From Thiobacillus denitrificans DSM 12475 (GTDB lineage: Bacteria; Pseudomonadota; Gammaproteobacteria; Burkholderiales; Thiobacillaceae): a stretch of 64,000 nucleotides of DNA. The stretch covers positions 23,045-87,044 of the forward strand of contig NZ_AQWL01000006.1 in the NCBI RefSeq assembly GCF_000376425.1, read 5' to 3'. This document shows positions 8,843 to 19,616 of the stretch, in pieces (position 1 is the stretch's first letter; the number at the start of each line of letters is the position of its first letter). A model generated the notes under the pieces. The model saw only the letters and a program-made list of their open reading frames with translations. It made no database searches and was not told where the DNA came from. The translations under genes were made by a program, and so were the position numbers.

Positions 8843-9853
8843 TCAATCTAAGCGCTTGTACCCCCGATACCACTCCACCCACTTCCCGATCCCATACTCC
8901 AGCGATGTCGCCGGCTTGAAGCCGGTGTCGCGGATGAGGTCGTCGACGTCCGCGTAAGTCGCCTGCACGTCGCCGTCCTGCATCGGCAGGAAGTTCTTCT
9001 TCGCCTCCTGCCCCAGCGCCTTCTCGATGGTGCCGATGAAATCCATCAGTTGCACCGGAGTGTGGTTGCCGATGTTGTAGACGCGGTAGGGTGCGTGGCT
9101 CGATGCCGGGTCGGGGTTGGCGTGGTCGAAGTCGGGGTTGGGTTGCGGGATGCGGTCGAGCACTTTCACGGTGCCGTCGGCGATGTCGTCGATGTAGGTG
9201 AAGTCGCGCATCATGTCGCCGTGGTTGAAGACGTCGATGGTGCGGCCTTCCAATATGGCTGAAGTGAACAGCCACGGCGACATGTCGGGCCGGCCCCACG
9301 GGCCGTAGACGGTGAAGTAGCGCAGCCCCGTGGTGGGCAGGCCGTAGAGGTGCGAGTAGGTGTGCGCCATCAGCTCGTTGGCCTTCTTGCTGGCGGCATA
9401 CAGGCTCACCGGGTGGTTGACCGGGTCGTGGGTGGAGAACGGGATCTTGGTGTTGGCGCCATACACGGAAGACGAGCTGGCGTAGACGAAGTGCTTGACG
9501 CCGTGGTGGCGGCAGCCTTCGAGCAGGTTGGCGAAGCCGACGATGTTCGACTGCACGTAGGCGTGCGGATTCTTCAGCGAGTAACGCACGCCGGCCTGCG
9601 CGGCGAGGTTGATGACGGCGTCGAAGTGGCCCTTCTCGAACAGATCCTCCATCATCATGCGGTCGGAGATGTCGTCCTTGAGGAAGCGGAAGTTGGGGAA
9701 GGGCTTCAGCTGCTCCAGCCGCGCCAGCTTGAGCGCCGTGTCGTAGTAGTCGTTGAGGTTGTCGATGCCGATGACCTCGTCGCCGCGTTTGAGCAGGATC
9801 TGTGCGACGTGCATGCCGATGAATCCGGCGGCGCCGGTGAGCAGGATTTTCAT
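8843..9853 (-). CDS. NAD-dependent epimerase, UDP-glucuronate 4-epimerase type
   Basis: This extended SDR sugar-nucleotide epimerase has 336 residues. It shows the NAD-binding motif TGAAGFIG at residues 6-13, IDNLNDYYD, the serine-rich YASSSSVYG and the catalytic YAASKKANE (YxxxK). The segment PWGRPDMSPWLFTSAILEG is characteristic of the CapI/LpsL UDP-glucuronate 4-epimerase subgroup. This enzyme supplies UDP-galacturonate for capsule or lipopolysaccharide. The ATG follows GGAGGCCAGATC. It is divergent from the Kdo transferase gene, consistent with an envelope-polysaccharide role. Subgroup specificity is inferred from motif similarity. Confidence 0.88.
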   Translation of the reverse strand: MKILLTGAAGFIGMHVAQILLKRGDEVIGIDNLNDYYDTALKLARLEQLKPFPNFRFLKDDISDRMMMEDLFEKGHFDAVINLAAQAGVRYSLKNPHAYVQSNIVGFANLLEGCRHHGVKHFVYASSSSVYGANTKIPFSTHDPVNHPVSLYAASKKANELMAHTYSHLYGLPTTGLRYFTVYGPWGRPDMSPWLFTSAILEGRTIDVFNHGDMMRDFTYIDDIADGTVKVLDRIPQPNPDFDHANPDPASSHAPYRVYNIGNHTPVQLMDFIGTIEKALGQEAKKNFLPMQDGDVQATYADVDDLIRDTGFKPATSLEYGIGKWVEWYRGYKRLD

Positions 9854-9908
9854 GATCTGGCCTCCAAGGTGGCATCGATTCTAGCATCGGCGCCTTTACA
9901 ATCCGGCG

Positions 9909-11192
9909 ATGCCCACCCTGCGCCTGCTATTCGACTGGACGATCTACCGGCTGGTCCTGCTGCTGGCAGCGCCGCTGATTCCGCTACGCCTGTTGTGGCG
10001 TGGCCGCCGCGAGCGCGGCTACCTGCAACACTGGAACGAACGGCTGGCGCTCGGCCCTGCGCCGGCGGCCGGCGCGCTGTGGATCCATGCGGTGTCGGTC
10101 GGCGAGATGCGCGCGGCGCAGCCGCTGATCGCCGCCCTGCGCGCCGCGCACCCGGATGCCCCGGTGCTGCTCAGCTGCATGACGCCGACCGGGCGCGCCA
10201 CCGCCGAAGCGCTGTATGGCAGCTTTGCGGCCATCGTCTATCTGCCCTACGACTACACCTGGCTGGTGCGCCGCTTCCTGCGCCGCATGCAGCCGCGTGC
10301 CGGCATCCTGATGGAGACCGAGCTGTGGCCCAATCTCATCCATGCCGCGGCGCGCCGCAGGATTCCCATGGTGTTGGCGAACGCGCGGCTGTCGGTGCGC
10401 TCGGCGCGCGGCTACACGCGGCTGCCGGCGCTGACGCGGGCGTGCCTCGCGCGCATCGCCACCGTCGCCGCGCAGAGCGAGGCCGACGCCGCGCGCCTGC
10501 TCGGGCTGGGCGCCGCGTCGACGCATGTCAGCGGCAATCTCAAGTTCGACATCGCGCCGCCGCCTGCGCTGCTCGAACGCGGCGCAGCCTGGACGGTGCA
10601 ATGGGGACAGCGCCCGGTGCTGCTGGCGGCGAGTACGCGCGAAGGCGAGGAGGCGCCGCTGCTGCGCGCGTTTGCCGCAGCCGCACCGGCCGGGCTGCTG
10701 CTGGTGCTGGTGCCGCGCCATCCGCAGCGTTTCGACGCGGTGGCCGGATTGATCGAAGCGGCGGGGCTGGCATATCAGCGGCGCAGCGCGCTGGACGGGG
10801 CGCAACTGCAAGCCGGCACACGGGTGCTGCTGGGCGACAGCCTCGGCGAATTGTTCGCCTATTACGCCGCGTGCGATGTCGCCTTCGTCGGCGGCAGTCT
10901 GCTGCCGCTGGGCGGGCAGAACCTGATCGAGGCGGCGAGCGTGGGGCGGCCGGTGCTGGTGGGGCCGCACACCTTCAATTTCGAGGAGGCGACGCGGCGG
11001 GCGATCGAGGCGGGCGCGGCGGTGCGGGTGAACGATGCCGGCGAGCTGCTGGAGCGCGCACTGCAGCTGCTGGGCGATGATGCGGCACGCGCCCGCATGG
11101 GCGCGGCCGGGCTGGCGTTTGCCGCGCACCATCGCGGCGCGGCGGCGCGGGTGGCGGGGCTTGTGTCGCCGTTGCTGAAGACGGCGCAATGA
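9909..11192 (+). CDS. waaA: 3-deoxy-D-manno-octulosonic acid (Kdo) transferase
   Basis: This 427-residue GT30 glycosyltransferase adds Kdo to lipid A precursor at the inner membrane. An N-terminal hydrophobic anchor (LVLLLAAPLIPLRLLW) is followed by the family blocks ALWIHAVSVGEMRAAQPLI, a LMETELWPNLIHAA segment containing the catalytic-region glutamate, and the C-terminal GGSLLPLGGQNLIEAA and VGPHTFNF motifs. Length matches WaaA/KdtA enzymes. The ATG lies close to a divergent epimerase gene and no strong Shine-Dalgarno is visible. The 160 bases downstream contain no gene. Confidence 0.93.
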   Translation: MPTLRLLFDWTIYRLVLLLAAPLIPLRLLWRGRRERGYLQHWNERLALGPAPAAGALWIHAVSVGEMRAAQPLIAALRAAHPDAPVLLSCMTPTGRATAEALYGSFAAIVYLPYDYTWLVRRFLRRMQPRAGILMETELWPNLIHAAARRRIPMVLANARLSVRSARGYTRLPALTRACLARIATVAAQSEADAARLLGLGAASTHVSGNLKFDIAPPPALLERGAAWTVQWGQRPVLLAASTREGEEAPLLRAFAAAAPAGLLLVLVPRHPQRFDAVAGLIEAAGLAYQRRSALDGAQLQAGTRVLLGDSLGELFAYYAACDVAFVGGSLLPLGGQNLIEAASVGRPVLVGPHTFNFEEATRRAIEAGAAVRVNDAGELLERALQLLGDDAARARMGAAGLAFAAHHRGAAARVAGLVSPLLKTAQ

Positions 11193-11354
11193 TGATCGGC
11201 GCGCGGCGGGCCTGCTACAGGTAGAGCACCCGCAAGCACCCCAAAGGGCATAAAGGGCTGGCCGTGGTTGTAGCCGCTCAATCGGCAACAGGCACGCACC
11301 GGCGCCTTTATCCCCTCCGGGTGCTCGCCGCGATGGGCGGCTTGCTGTGCCGTG

Positions 11355-12665
11355 TTACTGCGCCGCGGGTTTCAGGTGCCGGTCGATTTCGGCCAGGTCG
11401 GCCGGGCCAAGGCTGCCGGCGGCGGCCTTGAGCGACAGCCCGGACAGCAGGTAGGCATAACGCGCGCCGGCGAGGTCGCGGCGCGCGGACAGCACCTGCT
11501 GCTCGGCGTTGAGCACGTCGAGGTTGGTGCGTACGCCGACCTGCAGGCCGAGCTTGGTGGATTCGAGCTGCGCCTTGCTGGAGGTAAGCGCCTGTTCCAG
11601 CGCCTGCACGCGGGCGACGCCGCTGCTGACGTTGAGCCAGGCCTGGCGGGCCTGCAGGCTGGCCTCGCGGGTGGCGTTTTCCAGATCCTGGCGCGCCTTT
11701 TCCTGGTTGGCGACGGCTTCGCGCACGCGCGAGCTGGTGAGTCCGCCCTGGTAGATCGGCAGGTTGAGTTCCAGTCCGATGCTGGCGATGCGGGTGTCCA
11801 CCTGCGTGGTGCCGAAATTCTGCTTGTTGTTGACGGTGTAGCCGGCCACCGCATCGAGCGTGGGGTAGTGGCCGGCGCGGTTGCGCTCGACTTCCTGGTC
11901 GGCGATGGTTTTGGCGATGCGCTGGATCTCGGCCTGCAGGTTGCCGTCGGCGGCGCGTGCGGCCCAGTCGTCGATGTTGTCGGATTCGGCCTTCAGCTGC
12001 GCCGGCTCGATCAGTATGTCGAGCGCGCCCGCCGGCTTGCCGATCAGCTTTTCCAGCGTGCGCAGGCGGATGTCGAGACTGTTCCGTTCGGCAATTTCCT
12101 GCGCTACCGCGAGGTCGTAGCGTGCCTGCGCTTCGTGGGTGTCGGTGATGGTGGCGGTGCCGACTTCGAAGTTGCGTTTGGCGGCGGCCAGCTGTTCGGT
12201 GATGGCGGCCTTTTGCGCATTGATGAAGTCGATGTTGTCCTGCGACTGCAGCACGTCGAAATAGGCCTGCGCGACGCGCAGGATCAGGTCCTGCGCGGCC
12301 ACATCGAACTGCATCCCGGCGATTTTCACCTGGCCCTTGGACTGTTCGTACAGCACCTGATTCTGCCGGCGGAACAGCGGCTGCGCGGCGTTGACGGACA
12401 GGCCGTTGGAGGCGAAATCGGCGTCGCCGCCGCTGAGGCTGGAATCGACATTGTTGTAGCGCAGGTTGCCGCCCAGGTTGACGTTGGGCAGCAGGCCGGC
12501 GCGGCCCTGCGCGGCTTTTTCCTGGCCGGCCTGCCAGGCGGCGCGGGCGGCGGCGTACTGGGCGTCGTAGGCCTGCGCGTCGCGGAAGATGTCGGACAGG
12601 TTCGCTGCGTGGGCGGCGGGTGCCAGTGCCAGCGTCAGGGCAAGAAACAGGGGCTTGAATGGCAT
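11355..12665 (-). CDS. tolC: TolC-family outer membrane channel protein
   Basis: This 436-residue protein has a signal peptide (MPFKPLFLALTLALAPAAHA) and the repeated TolC/OEP architecture, with two helix-rich halves. The first half opens with NLSDIFRDAQAYDAQYAAARAAW and the second with LQAEIQRIAKTIADQEVERNRAGHYPTLDAVAGY. It forms the outer membrane and periplasmic conduit for type I secretion or RND/MFS efflux. I chose the ATG at 12665, directly before the signal peptide, over an upstream in-frame codon. No inner-membrane partner is adjacent. It heads in the same direction as the rhodanese and pcm genes 26 bases upstream, as commonly seen in betaproteobacteria. Confidence 0.9.
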   Translation of the reverse strand: MPFKPLFLALTLALAPAAHAANLSDIFRDAQAYDAQYAAARAAWQAGQEKAAQGRAGLLPNVNLGGNLRYNNVDSSLSGGDADFASNGLSVNAAQPLFRRQNQVLYEQSKGQVKIAGMQFDVAAQDLILRVAQAYFDVLQSQDNIDFINAQKAAITEQLAAAKRNFEVGTATITDTHEAQARYDLAVAQEIAERNSLDIRLRTLEKLIGKPAGALDILIEPAQLKAESDNIDDWAARAADGNLQAEIQRIAKTIADQEVERNRAGHYPTLDAVAGYTVNNKQNFGTTQVDTRIASIGLELNLPIYQGGLTSSRVREAVANQEKARQDLENATREASLQARQAWLNVSSGVARVQALEQALTSSKAQLESTKLGLQVGVRTNLDVLNAEQQVLSARRDLAGARYAYLLSGLSLKAAAGSLGPADLAEIDRHLKPAAQ

Positions 12666-12691
12666 GATGGATCCAGTTCTTGTATCGGGAG

Positions 12692-13009
12692 TCAATAGCG
12701 CGGCATGGCCGGATCGACCTCGTCGGCCCAGGCGGCCACGCCGCCCGACAGGTTGACCACGTCGCCGAAACCCAGTGTCTCAAGATAGCGGGCGGCGTGA
12801 TAGCTGCGCACGCCATGATGGCAGATGACCACGGTTTCGGCGTTCTTGTCCAGTTCCTGCAGGCGCGCGGGCAGCTCGCGCATCGGGATCAGGATGGCTC
12901 CGGGCAGATGACAGAGATTCCATTCCCACGGCTCGCGCACGTCGAGCAGCACCGGCGCGTGTCCGGTCTGCAGGTGGACGGCGAGTTCGGCAGGGCGCAG
13001 CTGGCGCAT
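12692..13009 (-). CDS. Single-domain rhodanese-like protein
   Basis: This 105-residue protein is one rhodanese domain. VLLDVREPWEWNLCHLPGAILIPM gives the CH2A region, and the active-site loop is CHHGVRS with the catalytic cysteine. It may transfer sulfane sulfur in the cytoplasm, as in GlpE-type proteins. The gene starts three bases after the pcm stop and precedes tolC, so the three are probably one transcript. A pcm-rhodanese-tolC arrangement recurs in betaproteobacteria to my knowledge, though a functional link to TolC is not established. Confidence 0.9.
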   Translation of the reverse strand: MRQLRPAELAVHLQTGHAPVLLDVREPWEWNLCHLPGAILIPMRELPARLQELDKNAETVVICHHGVRSYHAARYLETLGFGDVVNLSGGVAAWADEVDPAMPRY

Positions 13010-13012
13010 GGC

Positions 13013-13666
13013 TCAGAATACGAACGCGGCCGGATGCGGCGCATTTTGCAGGGAGGCCACGCAGGTTTCGAACAGGGTCACGCTGCGGGTGGCGCCGGGT
13101 GCGGTGCAGGTGATGAGCTGCGCTTCCATGACGGGCGCCTGCCCGACAATTGCGAACAGCCGCCCGTCCACGCTGAGGCGGCGGCGGAAAGCATCCGCCA
13201 GCAGCGGAGTCGAGCCGGTCAGCACGATCACGTCGAAACCGGCTTCGTCGGGCCAGTCGCGGGCGGCGTCGCCGGTGTGCAGCGTCACATTGCCGAAGCC
13301 ATGCGCGTGCAGCTTCTGCGTCGCCGCAACGGTGAATTCCGGCACGATGTCGACCGACACCACCGCGGCGGCTTCGGCCGCCAGCAGGGCAGTGAGATAG
13401 CCGCTGCCGGTGCCGATTTCCAGCACCCGGTCGGTGGCGCGGATCGCCAGTTCCTGGATGACGCGCGCTTCCAGCTTGGGCGTCCACATCGCCTGGCCAT
13501 GGCCAAGCGGAATTTCCATGTCGACAAAAGCCAGTGCACGGTGCGCCTGCGGCACGAAATCCTCGCGGCGCACCTTGAACAAAAGGTCGAGCACCTCCTG
13601 ATCCAGCACATCCCAGGGGCGGATCTGCTGCTCCACCATGTTGTAGCGCGCCTGCTCGATGTCCAT
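13013..13666 (-). CDS. pcm: Protein-L-isoaspartate O-methyltransferase
   Basis: This 217-residue enzyme starts MDIEQARYNMVEQQIRPWDV, typical of beta-proteobacterial Pcm. The SAM site is VLEIGTGSGYLTALLA and FDVIVLTGSTPLL follows. It methylates isoaspartyl residues in aged proteins with SAM as donor. A conserved histidine/proline region, PLGHGQAMWTPK, corresponds to the substrate-binding loop of the family, although the usual cysteine/serine context is modified. It is the first gene of the pcm-rhodanese-tolC group and is divergent from thiC, whose riboswitch leader begins about 80 bases away. Confidence 0.9.
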   Translation of the reverse strand: MDIEQARYNMVEQQIRPWDVLDQEVLDLLFKVRREDFVPQAHRALAFVDMEIPLGHGQAMWTPKLEARVIQELAIRATDRVLEIGTGSGYLTALLAAEAAAVVSVDIVPEFTVAATQKLHAHGFGNVTLHTGDAARDWPDEAGFDVIVLTGSTPLLADAFRRRLSVDGRLFAIVGQAPVMEAQLITCTAPGATRSVTLFETCVASLQNAPHPAAFVF

Positions 13667-13737
13667 GCGGTACCCTTGAATATCAATAAGTTAGATGGGG
13701 TCTTGCCTTGCAATTATTCCACATTTCGGCTACCTTG

Positions 13738-13825
13738 AGCCGCTTGCCAGGGGTCTCCAGCCGGCGGTTGCACCGGATGGAGTGAGACATACCCTTCGAA
13801 CCTGATGCGGTTGAGACCGCCGTAG

Positions 13826-13832
<7 letters not shown>
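13738..13832 (+). ncRNA. TPP riboswitch (THI element) upstream of thiC
   Basis: The conserved thiamin-pyrophosphate aptamer segments are visible in order. GGGGTC comes first, then GGAGTGAGACATACCCTTCGAACCTGAT, containing the TGAGA and ACCCTT-GAACCTGAT cores. A variable stem follows (GCGGTTGAGACCGC), then CGTAGGGAG. P1 can be drawn as AGCC at 13738-13741 with GGCT at 13829-13832. It lies about 170 bases before the thiC start on the same strand, as expected. The 3' P1 strand overlaps the first of five tandem hairpins, so closing P1 would compete with that hairpin. Exact outer limits are approximate. Confidence 0.93.
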
Positions 13833-15945
<2,113 letters not shown>

Positions 15946-15966
15946 TCCGCGCCGCGTATAATCCGC

Positions 15967-15994
15967 AGGCGCGCCCTTTTGGCGCGCCTTTTTT
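15967..15994 (+). terminator. Intrinsic terminator after thiC
   Basis: A 9-bp GC-only stem (AGGCGCGCC with its complement) around CTTTT is followed immediately by a run of six T residues. It begins 22 bases after the thiC stop and ends before uppP, isolating riboswitch-controlled thiC from uppP. Confidence 0.88.
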
Positions 15995-16011
15995 ATGTCC
16001 AGAACGTCGCC

Positions 16012-16842
16012 ATGACCGACCCCACCCTGCTGCTGAATGCCCTCATCCTCGGTCTGGTCGAAGGCGTCACCGAATTCCTGCCGATTTCCAGCACCGGGCA
16101 CCTGATCCTCGCCGGGCAGCTGCTGGGCTTCAACGGCGAGAAGGCCAAGGTGTTCATGATCGCGATCCAGCTGGCGGCGATATTTGCGGTGTTGTGGGAA
16201 TACCGGATGCGGCTCTCGCACGTGGCAGTGACGCTGCACACCGAGCCGGCATCGCGGCGGCTGGCGGTCAACCTGATGGCGGGCTTTCTGCCGGCGGCGG
16301 TGCTGGGCTTCCTGTTCTACAAAGAGATCAAGGGCTATCTGTTCAACCCCATCGTGGTGGCATCGGCGCTGGTGATTGGCGGCGTGCTGATCCTGTGGGC
16401 GGAACGGAGACGCCACGTGGTCGCCACGCCGACGGTGGACGACCTCGACTGGCGCCGCGCGCTGGCGGTGGGCTTCGCGCAGGCGCTGGCGATGATCCCC
16501 GGCACCTCGCGTTCGGGCGCGACCATCATCGGCGGGCTGTTCCTCGGACTATCGCGTAAGGCGGCGGCGGAGTTTTCGTTCTTCCTCGCCATCCCCACCA
16601 TGTTCGCCGCTACGGCGTACGACCTTTACAAGAACTGGCGCCTGTTCGACGTGCACGACGTCCCGCTGTTCATGGTCGGCGGGGTGGCGGCGTTCGTCAG
16701 CGCCCTGATCGCGGTGCGCACGCTGATCAAGTTCGTCAGCCGTCACGACTACACCCTGTTCGCCTGGTACCGCATCGTGTTCGGCGGGGTGGTGCTGGCG
16801 ACGGCCTATTTCGGGGTGGTCGACTGGGGCGCCGGGCACTGA
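16012..16842 (+). CDS. uppP: Undecaprenyl-diphosphatase (BacA/UppP)
   Basis: This 276-residue integral membrane enzyme recycles undecaprenyl pyrophosphate to the monophosphate carrier for peptidoglycan and O-antigen synthesis. The two family motifs are clear: [19 protein letters not shown], with the catalytic E-rich and serine region, and [13 protein letters not shown], with the arginine loop. About eight hydrophobic segments are present. I chose the ATG at 16012 ([10 protein letters not shown]) because homologues start directly before the first helix. It converges with the DUF533 gene, four bases apart. Confidence 0.94.
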   Translation: MTDPTLLLNALILGLVEGVTEFLPISSTGHLILAGQLLGFNGEKAKVFMIAIQLAAIFAVLWEYRMRLSHVAVTLHTEPASRRLAVNLMAGFLPAAVLGFLFYKEIKGYLFNPIVVASALVIGGVLILWAERRRHVVATPTVDDLDWRRALAVGFAQALAMIPGTSRSGATIIGGLFLGLSRKAAAEFSFFLAIPTMFAATAYDLYKNWRLFDVHDVPLFMVGGVAAFVSALIAVRTLIKFVSRHDYTLFAWYRIVFGGVVLATAYFGVVDWGAGH

Positions 16843-16846
16843 GCAT

Positions 16847-17530
16847 TCAGGCCGCGGCGAGCGCTTGCGTTGCTTCGGTTTCAAGCTGCAGTTTCAGGTC
16901 GTCCGGAAGATTGAGCTTGCGCCCCAGTTCGTCGAGGTAGGCGCGCTCCATGAAGCTTTCGGCATCCACCGCGAGCACGCTCACCAGGTACATCTCGCTC
17001 GCGACTTCCATCGATCCGGCGGCGGCAGCCACGTCGGCCGGGTCGAGCGGGCGCGCCACTTCGGCGTCGATCCAGCTGCGCAGCGCGGGGTCGTCGGCCA
17101 GCGCAGCAAGCTTGTCTTCGATCAGGCCGCGCTCGCGCGTGTCGATATGGCCGTCCGACTTGGCGGCGGCGATCAGTGCTTTCAGCACCGCGCGGCTGTG
17201 GTCTTCCGATGCCGGCGCCGGCAGAAATTGCGTGGGCGCGGCGCCCGCTGCGCCCGGCGCGGACTTCCCTCGCTGCCAGTCGCTGTAGGCACGGAACGCC
17301 AGCGCGCCGAGCGCCGCGGCGCCGCCGTAGGCCAATGCCTTGCCGCCGAATTTGCGCACCCGTTTATCACCCAGCAGCAGTCCCAGCACGCCGCCGGCGA
17401 GCATGCCGGTGCCGAAGTTGGCGTAGCCGGGCCTGGCGGGCGCGCCCGTATCGGCACGGCTGCCCAGGGTTTCCGACAGCATGGACTGGCCGGAGCTCAG
17501 CAATTGGTCGAGCAGGTTTTTTGCATTCAT
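16847..17530 (-). CDS. DUF533 (YebE/TerB-like) inner membrane protein
   Basis: This 227-residue protein has a flexible N-terminal part and then a glycine-rich hydrophobic segment (MLAGGVLGLLLGDKRV...GGAAALGALAFRAY) typical of DUF533. A helical TerB-like domain follows at about residues 105-225 (AVLKALIAAAKSDGHIDTRERGLIEDKL). TerB-like domains have an acidic metal-binding surface, but the function of YebE is unknown. Length is normal. It lies downstream of regA on the same strand with about 70 bases between them. Confidence 0.82.
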   Translation of the reverse strand: MNAKNLLDQLLSSGQSMLSETLGSRADTGAPARPGYANFGTGMLAGGVLGLLLGDKRVRKFGGKALAYGGAAALGALAFRAYSDWQRGKSAPGAAGAAPTQFLPAPASEDHSRAVLKALIAAAKSDGHIDTRERGLIEDKLAALADDPALRSWIDAEVARPLDPADVAAAAGSMEVASEMYLVSVLAVDAESFMERAYLDELGRKLNLPDDLKLQLETEATQALAAA

Positions 17531-17600
17531 GGCGGCAGGTCATCAACATGGCAGTGTCGTTGGCAGACCTGCCGCAGCGGCGCGAAGTTCCGTGCGCGCT

Positions 17601-18137
17601 TCAGCCGGCCCTGGGCGGCCGCTTGTCGAGTTTTCGCTGCAGGGTGCGGCGGTGCATTTTCAGGGCGCGTGCGGTGGCCGAGATATTGCCGTCGTGCTCG
17701 TTCAGCACCTTCTGGATGTGCTCCCATTCCAGCCGGGCGACCGACAGCGGCTCGGGGCTGACTTCCAGCGCCGTATCGTCGGGCCGGTCACGCAGCAGCG
17801 CGGCGAGGATTTCGTCGGCATCCGCCGGCTTGGCCAGGTAATGCCGGGCGCCCAGCCGTACCGCCGCGACCGCGGTGGCGATGCTGGCATAGCCGGTGAG
17901 CACGACGATGGCGGGGGCGGGGGTGCGCGCGGCAAGCTGCGAAACGACTTTCAGCCCCGAGTCGCCGGGCAGTTTCAGATCGACGATCGCATGGCTGGGG
18001 GCGAACGCTTCCGCGGCGGCCTCGGCGGCAATGGCGTCGTGCGCCAGGGCGACGTTGAAGCCGCGCTTGCCCATGGCGCGCGACAAGGCGGCGGCAAAAT
18101 CGGCATCGTCCTCGACGATCAGAAGTTTCATGCTCAT
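17601..18137 (-). CDS. regA: Response regulator RegA/PrrA/ActR
   Basis: This 178-residue redox response regulator has a receiver domain with acidic pocket VEDD at residues 8-11 and phosphoacceptor D53 in IVDLKLPGDSG. The conserved lysine lies in YLAKPADADE. A proline-rich linker and a Fis-type helix-turn-helix (NISATARALKMHRRTLQRKL) at the C terminus are diagnostic of the RegA/PrrA/ActR family. In other proteobacteria this regulator controls CO2 fixation, respiration and nitrogen genes in response to quinone redox state. The ATG overlaps the regB stop in ATGA, so the two are translationally coupled. Confidence 0.92.
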   Translation of the reverse strand: MSMKLLIVEDDADFAAALSRAMGKRGFNVALAHDAIAAEAAAEAFAPSHAIVDLKLPGDSGLKVVSQLAARTPAPAIVVLTGYASIATAVAAVRLGARHYLAKPADADEILAALLRDRPDDTALEVSPEPLSVARLEWEHIQKVLNEHDGNISATARALKMHRRTLQRKLDKRPPRAG

Positions 18138-19390
18138 GTCGTTTGATCCCAGGGTAGCGTGATGCGCACGCGGGTGCCGCCACCATCGCGTTCGTCGAGA
18201 AGGAGCGTCCCGCCCAGCCGTTCCAGCGTGGCGTGGGTGAGCGCCAGCCCCATGCCCCAGCCGCGCCCCGGCTTGTTGCTGAACTGGATGCGCCCGGCCT
18301 GCGCTTTGCGTTCAGGGGAAAAGCCCGGACCGCGGTCGGCGATGTCGATCACGAGCATGCCGCTGTCCATTTCCGCGCTGAATTCAACCGCATCGGGCGA
18401 AGCGTCGGCCGCATTGTTCAGCACATTCAGGATCGCCTGTTCGAGCCCGTCGGGCGGGCTGAAACTGCGGCTTGTGGACGGCGGCGCGCCCAGCAGCTGC
18501 GCATCCGGGCGCAACACTTGCCAGCGTTCGATCAGCGCGGCAAGCCAGGCGTCGAGCGGCTGCGCCGCCGGCGTGCCGTCCTGCGCGCGGGCGGCGAGCT
18601 GGGTGAGGATGCGCTTGCACGCCTGCGCCTGCCGTTCGAGCAGGCGGCAGTCGTTGCCGATGTCGGGGTCGTTGGCGAACTCGCTGGCGAGTTCGTGCGC
18701 AGTGGTCTGGATGGTGGCGAGCGGGGTGGCGAGTTCGTGCGCCGCCAGCGCGGCCTGGGTGCCGAGCGCCACGATGCGTTCGTCGCGCAACTGCTTTTCG
18801 CGCAGGGCGGACAACTCCTGGTCGCGCGCGCGCAATCCGGCGTGCATGCGGGTGACGAAAAATGCGATCAGGCCTGCGCTGACGAGGAAATTGAACCACA
18901 TGCCGCCGAGGTGCATGCCGTGGGCGGCGAGCGGATCGGAGATCGCCAGCGGCTGGTAAAAAAACAGCAGCAGCGTATAGAAGCCGGCCGCCACCGCCGC
19001 CAGCAGCCATACCCAGCGCGGACGCAGGCTGATGGCGGCGATGACGATCGGCACCAGCATCAGCGAGACGAAGGGATTGGTGGCGCCGCCGCTGAAGTAC
19101 AGCAGCAGCGCAAACAGGGAAAGGTCGGCCAGCAGATGCGCCAGAAACTCCATCTGGGTGGCGGGAATGTCCTGCCGCAGCCGCCAGGCGGTGGCCACAA
19201 CAAACAGCCCCATCAGCGCCAGCAGCGAACCCATCGGCAGGAGCGGCACCGGAATGTGGATGCCCCAGTGCAGCCAGGTGATGCCCGCCGCCCAGCCGGC
19301 AAGCAGCGATACGCGTACCGCCAGCAGCCGTCCCAGCAGGGCATGCGCGGGCAGTGTGGACGACAGCGTGAAATCGGTTGCAGACGGCAT
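18134..19390 (-). CDS. regB: Redox sensor histidine kinase RegB/PrrB/ActS
   Basis: This 418-residue membrane sensor has about six N-terminal transmembrane segments (residues 25-180). The quinone-binding heptapeptide GGATNPF lies at 101-107, within the family pattern GGxxNPF. The phosphoaccepting H218 is in AAHELATPLATI. C258 in QACKRIL occupies the position of the redox-active cysteine of RegB. The ATPase domain ends with DRGPGFSPE and GWGMGLALTHATLERLGG. It is divergent from the copper receptor gene and precedes regA with a 4-bp overlap. A palindrome pair about 45-70 bases upstream may be an operator. Confidence 0.93.
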   Translation of the reverse strand: MPSATDFTLSSTLPAHALLGRLLAVRVSLLAGWAAGITWLHWGIHIPVPLLPMGSLLALMGLFVVATAWRLRQDIPATQMEFLAHLLADLSLFALLLYFSGGATNPFVSLMLVPIVIAAISLRPRWVWLLAAVAAGFYTLLLFFYQPLAISDPLAAHGMHLGGMWFNFLVSAGLIAFFVTRMHAGLRARDQELSALREKQLRDERIVALGTQAALAAHELATPLATIQTTAHELASEFANDPDIGNDCRLLERQAQACKRILTQLAARAQDGTPAAQPLDAWLAALIERWQVLRPDAQLLGAPPSTSRSFSPPDGLEQAILNVLNNAADASPDAVEFSAEMDSGMLVIDIADRGPGFSPERKAQAGRIQFSNKPGRGWGMGLALTHATLERLGGTLLLDERDGGGTRVRITLPWDQTT

Positions 19391-19432
19391 GGCGGCATTG
19401 TAATCCGCGCATTGCGATACACCGTGGGGTGC

Positions 19433-19460
19433 GACAATTTGTCCGGTTGCGTGCGCAACC
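19433..19460. promoter_or_regulatory. Two adjacent dyads between regB and the copper receptor
   Basis: GACAATTTGTC (19433-19443, arms GACAA/TTGTC) is followed one base later by GGTTGCGTGCGCAACC (19445-19460, 7-bp arms). They lie in the shared intergenic region of two divergent genes. GCGACAATTTGTCCG partly resembles published Reg-box consensus sequences, matching 8 of 11 defined positions by eye. Operator function is only a suggestion. Confidence 0.35.
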
Positions 19461-19616
19461 TGCGCGCCAGGTAATGCGTTCGACCCATGCGCTGCTGTCT
19501 ACGCAGCGGCATTTTCCGGCGCGGTCACGCGCTCTGCGACGATTTGCCACATTCCGCGGGCACGCCTGAAACAGGACAATCGAGTCCCTTTTGTTCTCTT
19601 TCGGAGCGTGATCGAC

